A stretch of DNA of 24,287 bases from Clostridia bacterium (GTDB taxonomy: Bacteria > Bacillota > Clostridia > Christensenellales > UBA1242): assembly GCA_900768425.1 (NCBI GenBank), contig CAAGCR010000026.1:1-24287 (forward strand). The letters are read 5' to 3'. The notes beneath the pieces were generated by a model. It ran no database searches and was not told the DNA's origin. It was given only the letters and a program-made list of their open reading frames with translations. A program made the position numbers and the translations under genes. Shown here piece after piece: positions 14,681 through 21,438 of this stretch. Numbering within the stretch: the first letter of the stretch is position 1; each line of letters begins with the position of its first letter.

Positions 14681-14931
14681 GACTCTTTTTATTATTCTTT
14701 GCATACAGTGGTAACAAACATATTTACGTGTGCATTAATATTGTTGTATCGTTCTTGCTCTTACCGGTTCTATTAATTTAAACAATATAAGTGTGAAAAC
14801 TGTTAATAAGTTTTTGCACTTTTTATATTCTATATATATTGTGTATATTGTGCAAAATGTATAGCAGATAACTCACAACCCTTTTTTAAAAATGATTTGC
14901 ACTAAACACCTATTAATATATGTCGTAATTC
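14681..14931. other. AT-rich intergenic region before the mcsA promoter
   Basis: No gene is seen. An inverted repeat TTTTGCAC (about 14812-14819) and GTGCAAAA (about 14850-14857) is separated by about 30 AT bases and could be an operator or a melted region. TGTTAATAA and TAACTCACA resemble degenerate DnaA boxes, but not well enough to call an origin. Confidence 0.4.
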
Positions 14932-14960
14932 TTGACTTTTTTGCCAAATTGATTTAGTAT
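14932..14960 (+). promoter_or_regulatory. Promoter of the mcsA-mcsB-clpC operon
   Basis: TTGACT (14932-14937) and TAGTAT (14955-14960) are 17 bases apart, 25 bases before the ATG. No canonical CtsR operator (tandem GGTCAAA) is visible, although the -35 region has TTGAC and TTGCC four bases apart. Confidence 0.7.
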
Positions 14961-14985
14961 TGTGTTAAAAGAAAGGAGGTGGAAT

Positions 14986-15438
14986 ATGCTTTGTGAAAAT
15001 TGCGGAAAGAAAGATGCAACAAGCATATATATGTCTCCAAAAGATAACAAATTAAAGTACTTGTGCGGTGCGTGTTATCGCAAGATAAATAACGATAACG
15101 AATTAGATGCTTTGGCACTAAAAGAAATAAGAGATGTAAAATTAGAAGCAAAATGCTTAAATTGTGGCGAAACTTTTAATGAATTTATGTCATCAGGGCT
15201 TTTTGGATGCGAAAATTGTTATGATGCTTTTAGTGAATATCTAAACAACAATTTTTTAACCTTGTTTAAAGAAAAAAAATACTTAGGCAAAAAGCCAAAC
15301 GCCTATTATGTTCAAAAACAAATTGCCGAACTTGAACAAATGGTTGAAATTTGCCTTAAAAACAATAATCTTCAAAAGGCTACAAAATATGGTTTAGAGA
15401 TACAAAAATTAAAGGAGCAAAACTATGGAAAACTATAA
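14986..15438 (+). CDS. mcsA: McsA, zinc-finger partner of McsB
   Basis: The 150-residue product has four CxxC pairs (Cys3/6, 27/30, 57/60, 75/78), which form two zinc sites, and a C-terminal UVR-type helical hairpin (about 105-148). In Bacillus, McsA activates the arginine kinase McsB and links it to CtsR and ClpC. The start at 14986 has AAAGGAGGTGG just upstream; earlier in-frame codons lie in the promoter. The 3' end overlaps mcsB by 14 bases, so translation is coupled. The canonical first gene, ctsR, is missing; a gene-free stretch lies upstream instead. All cysteines are kept, unlike the catalytic residues of the neighbouring McsB. Confidence 0.9.
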   Translation: MLCENCGKKDATSIYMSPKDNKLKYLCGACYRKINNDNELDALALKEIRDVKLEAKCLNCGETFNEFMSSGLFGCENCYDAFSEYLNNNFLTLFKEKKYLGKKPNAYYVQKQIAELEQMVEICLKNNNLQKATKYGLEIQKLKEQNYGKL

Positions 15439-16432
15439 AAATGTCCTATCTTGCTCTGTTAGTTATAGGCGTAATATAAAAGATATGCCTTTTGTTAAAA
15501 TGCTTACCGATTCCGAACAGGCAATAGGTGTAACTCGCTCACTCAGTGAAATTTTTGGAGATGACTATGAGTTTCGCACATTAAAGAATTTACCGCTTAG
15601 CACATGCAAACTTTTAGAAGAAGATAATATAATAACTGCAAATTTAATAGAAAATAAAGATATTTCCGCCTATGGTAAAAACTATGTGAAAAATGCCTAT
15701 TTGTATATAAACGAGCAAGACCATATAAGAATTAAAGTAGTGGAAAAAGGATATAATTTAGAAAAATGCTATAAACTAGCCAATGAAATTGATGATAAAA
15801 TTTTAGACAAACTAGAAATGGCTTTTTCTACTACCTATGGTTTTTTAACATCTAATCCAAATTTATCTGGCACAGGAATGGAAATAGAAGTGGTGTTGTT
15901 TTTGCCAGCACTGACCCAAAATGAAAAACTTATAAAAATACAAAAAGAACTACTAAAAGATGAGTACGATTTTGTAAGTTTAGATACAAATAAATTAAAC
16001 CCTTCTTGTCCATTTATAAAGTTAAAAAATAAATACACTTTTGGATATAAAGAAAATGAGTTTGCAGAAAATATCAATAGAATTGTCGCAAAACTATGTG
16101 AACTGGAAATCTTGGAAGAAAATACAATTTTTGATTTTTCCGCCAGTCACTTGGTTGATAAAATTTTTAGAGCGTACGGAATTTTAAAAAATGCTTATAG
16201 GCTAGAATATAACGATGCTGTAAGCAATTTAGCTTTAATTCAATGGGGAATAAATTTAAAAGTATTAAAAACCAAAAAGCAATATGACATTTTAAACATT
16301 TTGTGTAAAATAAAAGAAGAACACTTAAACGAAAATAATAATCAAAATATTAAAGAAATAGAAAAATCAAGAGCAAGATTTTTAACAAATTTAATTGAAA
16401 CCAGCATAACAAAAGGAGAGGTTGATGTTTAA
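15425..16432 (+). CDS. mcsB: McsB-like protein, predicted pseudo-arginine kinase
   Basis: The 335-residue product aligns by eye along most of McsB, the phosphagen-kinase-fold enzyme that phosphorylates arginines and marks proteins for ClpC-ClpP. Fold markers remain: NEQDHIRI (96-103), YGFLTSNP (138-145), LPAL (160-163) and FRAYGILKNA (248-257). Against my recall of B. subtilis McsB, catalytic residues are lost: Arg29 and Arg31 become Ser11 and Ser13, Glu121 becomes Gln98, Cys167 becomes Asn144, Arg176 becomes Glu153, and the RGIYGEGSE loop with Glu212 is replaced by unrelated sequence near 184-195. It is therefore probably inactive as a kinase but still expressed, with an intact frame and coupling to mcsA and clpC (8-base overlap). 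It may act as a scaffold or an adaptor. Confidence 0.85.
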   Translation: MENYKNVLSCSVSYRRNIKDMPFVKMLTDSEQAIGVTRSLSEIFGDDYEFRTLKNLPLSTCKLLEEDNIITANLIENKDISAYGKNYVKNAYLYINEQDHIRIKVVEKGYNLEKCYKLANEIDDKILDKLEMAFSTTYGFLTSNPNLSGTGMEIEVVLFLPALTQNEKLIKIQKELLKDEYDFVSLDTNKLNPSCPFIKLKNKYTFGYKENEFAENINRIVAKLCELEILEENTIFDFSASHLVDKIFRAYGILKNAYRLEYNDAVSNLALIQWGINLKVLKTKKQYDILNILCKIKEEHLNENNNQNIKEIEKSRARFLTNLIETSITKGEVDV

Positions 16433-18821
16433 TACATCTAGTGATAATTTAAGCAAGGTAATAAAAAATGCAGGCAAAATTGCAATGGAACTCGGTGGTA
16501 ATCAAGTTGGCACAGAGCATATTTTGTACGGGCTGACAACGGTTAAAGATTGTATGTCTAACAAAATTTTGGCAGAGTATGGTGTTACTAGTGCAAGTTT
16601 GAAAGAAGTGCTACTTGGTGATGAAACTGCTGAAAAAGTTTTGGCAGGGGTAGATGTTGAACTAACTCCAAAGAGTAAAGAACTCTTGGCAACCGCAAAA
16701 CAAGTGGCACTTCAATTAAACCATAATTTTGTCGGCACTGAACATCTGTTTTTTGCCCTTTTGGTTACAAGTGGGACATATGCACAAAAATTACTTACAG
16801 CCACATTCAAAATTAATTTAACAGAAATCAAGTCAAAAGTGTTGGTGTCTTTGCAAAGTGTAAATAGTGATGATGCAATTTTAGATGACTCAAACAGAAG
16901 TTTGCTCCCAGACAAACTTTTAGAAATGGGTAGTGATATAACCTTAAAAGCCCGTCAAGGCAAAATTGACCCTATAATTGGTAGAGAGCAGGAAATTGAA
17001 CGTATAATTGAAATCTTATGCCGTAAAACTAAAAACAATCCTATTTTAATAGGTGAGGCCGGTGTTGGTAAAACCGCAGTTGTTGAGGGCTTGGCACAAA
17101 AAATTGCAAGCGGTGACGTTCCGGATATTTTAAAGGATAAAATTGTATACTCTTTGGAAATTGGCGGACTTATGGCTGGCACAAAATATCGTGGCAGTAT
17201 GGAAGAAAAACTAAAAGATGCCATAGATACAATAATTGCAAGTCAAAATATTATTGTGTTTATTGATGAAATTCACACTATCGCACAAGCAGGCTCAAAA
17301 GAAGGTGAAGTTAGCCCGTCAGATATGCTAAAACCATATCTTTCCCGCGGGGAACTTCAAACAATAGGTGCAACAACAACCGATGAATATCGCAAGTTTA
17401 TAGAAACCGACAAAGCCCTAGAACGCCGTTTTCAACCAATAATGGTGAACCCACCAACTTGCGAACAAACCATAGAAATTTTAAAAGGTCTAAGAGATAA
17501 CTACGAGTCTTTTCATAAAGTTAAAATAACCGATTCGGCAATAGAAGCCGCAGTTAATCTTAGCGATAGATATATTCCAGATAGAAGTTTGCCCGATAAA
17601 GCGATAGATTTAATTGATGAAGCATCAGCAAGGGCAAGGGTGGCACTTAGTACAAAACCTAATGAACTTAAAGAAAAAGAAGAAAGATTGCAAAAATTAG
17701 TAGCAAATAAAAATGAATATAGCATTGCAAGAAACTACTCCGCAGTTGCTAAAATAACCGAAGAAATAGTCGTACTCTCTCGCGATATTAATGATTTAAG
17801 AGAAAAATACGATAAAAACCAAAATAGATGCATTGTAGCAAACGATGTCGCAGAAATAGTTGCAAAATGGACAGGCATTCCGGTTGCCAAACTAACCGAA
17901 ACCGAAAAAGAAAAATTAATAAACCTAGAAAATATTTTGCATAAACGCGTTGTAGGGCAAGATGATGCAATATCCAGCGTGTGCAAAGCCATTCGCCGTA
18001 GTCGTGTTGGTATGGGTGATGCGAACAAACCAATAGGTTCATTTATATTTATGGGGCAAACCGGTGTCGGCAAAACCGAACTAACCAAAGCACTTGCTGA
18101 GGCAATGTTTGATGATGAAAATAACATAATACGACTAGATATGAGCGAATATATGGAACCGCATACTGTGTCAAAATTAATAGGTGCGCCACCGGGATAT
18201 GCCGGCTATGACGAAGGCGGACAATTAACAGAGCAGGTTCGTAGGAAACCATACTCGGTAGTGCTGTTTGATGAAATTGAAAAAGCACATCCGGATATAT
18301 TTAACGCACTTCTTCAAATCTTAGATGATGGCAGACTAACTGATGGTCAAGGTAGAACGGTTAATTTTAGAAACACAATAATAATAATGACATCTAACCT
18401 AGGAAGCCAACAAGCAGCACAAGCCCTAGAAGAAAGCGATGATGATATGAAGGCAAAAACAATATACCTAGAAGCATTAAGAAAACATTTTAGACCAGAA
18501 TTTGTAAACCGTATTGATGTCGTTTGTATTTTCCACCCACTAACCATTCAAGACCTAACAAAAATTGCAACAATAATGGTTGCAAATATAAACAAACGCT
18601 TAAACCGCCAAGAATTAACACTAAAACTAACCGAAAATGCTTTGGACTACATTATAGATAATGGGGTGGATACTCGCTACGGTGCAAGACCATTAAAGCG
18701 ATATATCTCGCAAGAAATAGAAGATAAAATTGCCGAAAAAATACTTTTAGGCGAATTAGAGAAAAAAGGTACAGTCATTATAGATGTAAACGGCAACGGT
18801 TTAACCTTTGAAAATTGTTAA
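16425..18821 (+). CDS. clpC: ClpC-type AAA+ unfoldase without ClpP-docking loop
   Basis: The 798-residue Hsp100 protein has a double Clp N domain (1-140) with GTEH at 29-32 and 104-107; in Bacillus ClpC these glutamates bind phosphoarginine. AAA1 has Walker A GEAGVGKT (210-217) and Walker B FIDE (279-282). A short middle domain (about 410-470) is of ClpC size, not ClpB size. AAA2 has GQTGVGKT (544-551) and LFDE (614-617). Between TSNLG (656-660) and FRPEF (689-693), where ClpC and ClpA carry the VGF/IGL loop that binds ClpP, the segment is short and has no such tripeptide, as in ClpB. The ATG at 16425 has AAGGAG 6 bases upstream; TTG one codon earlier is less likely. It is the last gene of the operon. 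Confidence 0.9.
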   Translation: MFNTSSDNLSKVIKNAGKIAMELGGNQVGTEHILYGLTTVKDCMSNKILAEYGVTSASLKEVLLGDETAEKVLAGVDVELTPKSKELLATAKQVALQLNHNFVGTEHLFFALLVTSGTYAQKLLTATFKINLTEIKSKVLVSLQSVNSDDAILDDSNRSLLPDKLLEMGSDITLKARQGKIDPIIGREQEIERIIEILCRKTKNNPILIGEAGVGKTAVVEGLAQKIASGDVPDILKDKIVYSLEIGGLMAGTKYRGSMEEKLKDAIDTIIASQNIIVFIDEIHTIAQAGSKEGEVSPSDMLKPYLSRGELQTIGATTTDEYRKFIETDKALERRFQPIMVNPPTCEQTIEILKGLRDNYESFHKVKITDSAIEAAVNLSDRYIPDRSLPDKAIDLIDEASARARVALSTKPNELKEKEERLQKLVANKNEYSIARNYSAVAKITEEIVVLSRDINDLREKYDKNQNRCIVANDVAEIVAKWTGIPVAKLTETEKEKLINLENILHKRVVGQDDAISSVCKAIRRSRVGMGDANKPIGSFIFMGQTGVGKTELTKALAEAMFDDENNIIRLDMSEYMEPHTVSKLIGAPPGYAGYDEGGQLTEQVRRKPYSVVLFDEIEKAHPDIFNALLQILDDGRLTDGQGRTVNFRNTIIIMTSNLGSQQAAQALEESDDDMKAKTIYLEALRKHFRPEFVNRIDVVCIFHPLTIQDLTKIATIMVANINKRLNRQELTLKLTENALDYIIDNGVDTRYGARPLKRYISQEIEDKIAEKILLGELEKKGTVIIDVNGNGLTFENC

Positions 18822-18828
18822 AAAAGTA

Positions 18829-18872
18829 TTGCTAACGCGACAAATGAAGAATGAAAACTGATGACTGATGAA
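18829..18872 (+). repeat. Interspersed repeat TTGCTAACRC / ACTGATGA, copy at clpC end
   Basis: TTGCTAACGCGACAAATGA followed by ACTGATGACTGATGAATTA, starting 7 bases after the clpC stop. It matches the copies at 1824 and 12153 but is not followed by a GTGAAC array. Confidence 0.7.
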
Positions 18873-18957
18873 TTAATGTTTAATTATTAATACTATTTAT
18901 TTTAAGTTACAACAAACTTTTATATTAACCACAAACATTTGATAACCACAAGCCTTT

Positions 18958-19013
18958 GCCCCCTGTCAGGGGGGCTGGCATTTACGAATGTAAATGACTG
19001 AGGGGTTTACATG
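18958..19013 (+). repeat. Two-hairpin interspersed repeat, copy b
   Basis: GCCCCC-tgtca-GGGGGGC (18958-18975), TGGC, hairpin ATTTA/TAAAT (18980-18995), and tail GACTGAGGGGTTTAC. First-stem changes relative to copy a (GCTCCC/GGGGAGC) are matched on both arms. Confidence 0.75.
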
Positions 19014-19221
19014 CTTATTGAAAATATGTTTGAGGGAAATACATATTTTGCTCTTTTAATCAAATTAAAACCTAAATGTTAATGTCAGAATTAAAAAAAT
19101 TATTATCTTTTGACAGTTTAAAAAACTCAGATTACAATAAAAAACATATAACATAATAAATCCCCTTTTATCCCCCCAATTTGTTCTTGCTAAAATATTT
19201 TTATTATTGCATTAAAAAAGT

Positions 19222-19250
19222 TTGCTTTAAATTTAAAAAAAATATAATAT
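19222..19250 (+). promoter_or_regulatory. Promoter of hpf
   Basis: TTGCTT (19222-19227) and TAATAT (19245-19250) are 17 bases apart; TATAAT at 19243 is an alternative -10 with a 15-base spacer. Confidence 0.5.
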
Positions 19251-19282
19251 ATTTATATACAAATTAACGGGAGGTAAAAATT

Positions 19283-19813
19283 ATGAAAATTGAATTTGTA
19301 GAAAGAAATTACGATATAGGACAATCACTTAAAAAGATAATCACCAAAAAGGTAGACAAATTAGACAGATACTTTGATGATAATGCAAAGGCAAGAGTTG
19401 TTTGCTCCCTTCAAAATAAAACATATAAATTAGAATTAACAATTACAAGCAAAAGCAAAATGTTTAGAGCAGAAGTTGTAGGCGAAAATATGTATGATAA
19501 TATAGACACAGCACTTCCAAAAATTGAAAGACAAATTATTAAATGCTCAAAACGTGAAAAAGATTTGTTTAAAAAGACCGCTTTTGAACTTGCAGGACTT
19601 GAATTCTTACCAGAACTTCCAGAAGATGAAGAAAAGAAAATTTTCAAAACTAAAGAGTTCGATTTATCTCCAATGCCAATTGAAGATGCCATTGAAAATA
19701 TGTACCTTTTAGGACACGATTTTTATGTATTCCTAAATGCAAAATCAAACAAAATCAACGTACTATACAACCGTAGAGATGGTGAATTAGGCGTAATTGA
19801 ATGTAATTATTAA
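19283..19813 (+). CDS. hpf: Ribosome hibernation promoting factor, long form
   Basis: The 176-residue product pairs 70S ribosomes into inactive 100S dimers under stress. The N-terminal domain (about 1-95) binds the decoding centre, with MKIEFVERNYDIGQSLKKIITKK cut short here to its key start MKIEFVERNYD. A linker rich in Glu and Lys follows, and the C-terminal dimerisation domain (about 120-176) has PMPIEDAIENMYLLGHDFYVF and NVLYNRRDGELGVIE. Length is close to the ~180-190 of other long forms. GGGAGGT lies 8 bases before the ATG. It is monocistronic, with its own promoter and terminator. Confidence 0.93.
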   Translation: MKIEFVERNYDIGQSLKKIITKKVDKLDRYFDDNAKARVVCSLQNKTYKLELTITSKSKMFRAEVVGENMYDNIDTALPKIERQIIKCSKREKDLFKKTAFELAGLEFLPELPEDEEKKIFKTKEFDLSPMPIEDAIENMYLLGHDFYVFLNAKSNKINVLYNRRDGELGVIECNY

Positions 19814-19876
19814 TTATCTTATTTTAAACAAAAAGATGAAAATTTTAAGAAAAAAATTTAATAACTAATTAAAAAG

Positions 19877-19902
19877 TCGTAGCAACCGCTACGATTTTTT
19901 TT
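19877..19902 (+). terminator. Terminator of hpf
   Basis: TCGTAGC-aacc-GCTACGA followed by eight T. Confidence 0.93.
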
Positions 19903-20107
19903 ATGCACCAATATACACATTTAAAAGTATGTTGTATTAAACCACCGAAAAAGGCAAAAATTATTATGGGGTTATTTATTTAAAATAGTTAATTATTTAT
20001 TATGTTTTTAGTTAAAAATAATAATGCAAATTATGTATTTTAAAACAAAATAATTCAATTAAAAATATGTTTATTTTAGCAAAATTATTTAAAAATATGG
20101 AGATAAT

Positions 20108-20638
20108 ATGAAAAAATTTAATAAAATATTTAAAATTTGGGCTATATTGTGCATTGCAATGGTTAGTATTATTGTTTGTGGCTGTGAAAAACCAACACGA
20201 ACACCGCTATCGGTTACCTTTTCTGATGTATCGGGTGCAATGAGTACTGACCATACAGTCAACATTAAATTTTCCGAAGAAAAAGACTACGAGAAAAAAT
20301 ATATAGATATTTTAGTTAAAAGTGACACCGATGGGGTAGAATTAACTCTTTTTCAAGAATTTGCATCAGATGATGACAAAGTAAAGTTAAAATTAAATAA
20401 AGACACTGGCTATATAAGTTTAGATGAATACAAACTATTCAATATGGAGAAAGAGCAGACCGATTCAATGGTAGGTTATGGCGATGTCCTTTCAACAAAT
20501 TTAGTGGTAAATTCAAACAAAGAAGCAACCTTAACATTCCTAGCAATAATAGGCGACAAGCAAAATGGCGAATTCAAACGAACTGCCACCGTAAGCACAG
20601 AATATACTTTAAAAGTAAGAAAACACATAAAAGATTAA
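20108..20638 (+). CDS. Small lipoprotein of unknown function
   Basis: The 176-residue product has a basic start, a hydrophobic signal (about 9-24) and a lipobox-like VCGC, with Cys26 as the likely lipidated residue. The mature part (27-176) looks beta-rich and has evenly spaced strand-like stretches (PLSVTFSDV, HTVNIKFSE, TNLVVNSNKEATLTFLAIIG, VSTEYTLKVRK), resembling an immunoglobulin-like fold, but no family is recognised. GGAG lies 5 bases before the ATG. The 200 bases upstream are extremely AT-rich and show no clear promoter. It is followed by the DUF559 element at 20698. Confidence 0.75.
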   Translation: MKKFNKIFKIWAILCIAMVSIIVCGCEKPTRTPLSVTFSDVSGAMSTDHTVNIKFSEEKDYEKKYIDILVKSDTDGVELTLFQEFASDDDKVKLKLNKDTGYISLDEYKLFNMEKEQTDSMVGYGDVLSTNLVVNSNKEATLTFLAIIGDKQNGEFKRTATVSTEYTLKVRKHIKD

Positions 20639-20697
20639 AATAATATATATCAATTTATAGTATAACTAAGCGGTTTGCTATTAATATAATCAAATTG

Positions 20698-20750
20698 TTT
20701 TCCTCCCCTGCTAAGGGGAGGTGGCACACAAAGTGTGACGGAGAGGTTAA
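20698..20750 (+). repeat. Two-hairpin repeat, copy c, left flank of the DUF559 gene
   Basis: TTTCCTCCCC-tgcta-AGGGGAGG forms the first hairpin; then TGGC, the hairpin ACAC/GTGT, and the tail ACGGAGAGGTT. It matches the copy at 21182-21234 in inverted orientation. The tail contains GGAGAGG, which can act as a ribosome site for the TTG at 20757. Confidence 0.88.
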
Positions 20751-20816
20751 AATTAGTTGATATATAAATTAACTACAATATTTGACTTAGAAAATAAAAA
20801 TATATATCATATAAAT

Positions 20817-21182
20817 ATGATTAAATATGAATCTAAAAATCTAAACAATGCTAGAAATTTAAGAAGGAATATGACTCCACAAGAAGGCAAATTGTGGTAT
20901 TTATTTCTTAAAAATTATAATATAAAATTTTATAAGCAAAGACTTGTCGGAAGTTACATTATAGATTTTTACTGTCCAAAAGCAAGACTTGCCATTGAGT
21001 TAGATGGTTCTCAACACAGAATTGGTGATAATATTGATTATGATTTAGTAAGGACACAATATTTAAATAGTATTGATATAAAAGTCATTAGATATAGTAA
21101 TATTGATATAGATAAAAATTTAGAAGGTGTTGTTATAGATATTAAGCAAATAGTAGAACAAAGAATTAAAGAAATAAGATAA
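20817..21182 (+). CDS. DUF559 endonuclease-like protein (Vsr-like fold)
   Basis: The 121-residue product has the family start ARNLRRNMTPQEGKLWYLF and the core GSYIIDFYCPKARLAIELDG, followed by SQH. The acidic set Asp50, Glu61, Asp63 and His67 fits the PD-(D/E)XK/Vsr-like site of DUF559; activity is inferred, not shown. ATG 20817 matches the usual family start, but it has no ribosome site. The in-frame TTG at 20757 has GGAGAGG, from the flanking repeat, 10 bases upstream, so a 141-residue form is possible. The stop codon is directly joined to the right-hand repeat. The gene thus sits exactly between inverted copies of one repeat, which suggests it moves with, or acts on, that repeat. Confidence 0.85.
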   Translation: MIKYESKNLNNARNLRRNMTPQEGKLWYLFLKNYNIKFYKQRLVGSYIIDFYCPKARLAIELDGSQHRIGDNIDYDLVRTQYLNSIDIKVIRYSNIDIDKNLEGVVIDIKQIVEQRIKEIR

Positions 21183-21234
21183 ACCTCTCCGTCTTGCTCC
21201 GCAAGCCACCTCCCCTTAGCAGGGGAGGAAAAAA
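21182..21234 (-). repeat. Two-hairpin repeat, copy d, right flank of the DUF559 gene
   Basis: On the minus strand: TTCCTCCCC-tgcta-AGGGGAGG, TGGC, hairpin TTGC/GCAA, tail ACGGAGAGGTT. The first ~25 bases and the tail are identical to copy c, while the second hairpin differs in sequence (ACAC/GTGT there) yet is paired in both. Confidence 0.88.
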
Positions 21235-21270
21235 TCAGTTTATAATTTATATACTTATGCGTTAGAAATA

Positions 21271-21313
21271 GGGCAGTCATTTGCCACGCAAATGACTGAG
21301 AGGACCTGCCTAT
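21271..21313 (+). repeat. Partial two-hairpin repeat, copy e
   Basis: The hairpin GTCATTTGC-cac-GCAAATGAC (21276-21296) is followed by TGAGAGGACCTGCCTATAAAAA, like the tail of copy a. The first hairpin is missing. Confidence 0.55.
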
Positions 21314-21364
21314 AAAAATAATGACTAATGGACTTTTAGAAAAAATTAAAAAAATTTTAAAAAA

Positions 21365-21391
21365 TTAGCACTCTACGCTTGACATTGCTAG
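21365..21391 (+). promoter_or_regulatory. CIRCE-like operator at the clpB promoter
   Basis: TTAGCACTC (21365-21373), a 9-base spacer, then CATTGCTAG (21383-21391). The first arm is a perfect CIRCE half and the second matches GAGTGCTAA at 6 of 9 positions. It overlaps the -35 box, so HrcA binding would block transcription. Confidence 0.6.
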
Positions 21392-21407
21392 CATATGGTG
21401 GTATACT
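21379..21407 (+). promoter_or_regulatory. Promoter of clpB
   Basis: TTGACA (21379-21384) and TATACT (21402-21407) are 17 bases apart. The expected start is about 25 bases before the clpB ATG. Confidence 0.85.
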
Positions 21408-21438
21408 TGTGCCGAAATTGATAAGAGGAGGATTAGTT

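Larger units (their letters stand above)
18822..19221. other. Intergenic region clpC-hpf, mostly repeats
   Basis: It holds a TTGCTAACGCG/ACTGATGA repeat copy right after clpC, a two-hairpin repeat (18958-19013), and then about 200 bases of AT-rich DNA before the hpf promoter. No gene and no standard terminator for clpC are seen, so one of the repeat hairpins may serve. Confidence 0.6.

Noticed and set aside
14760..14890. Chromosomal origin with DnaA boxes
   Set aside because: The best matches to TTATCCACA have two or three mismatches, and no dnaA or dnaN is near.
14930..14950. CtsR operator at the mcsA promoter
   Set aside because: TTGAC and TTGCC are 4 bases apart where a CtsR site needs 5 between TTGAC halves, and the second half is mismatched.
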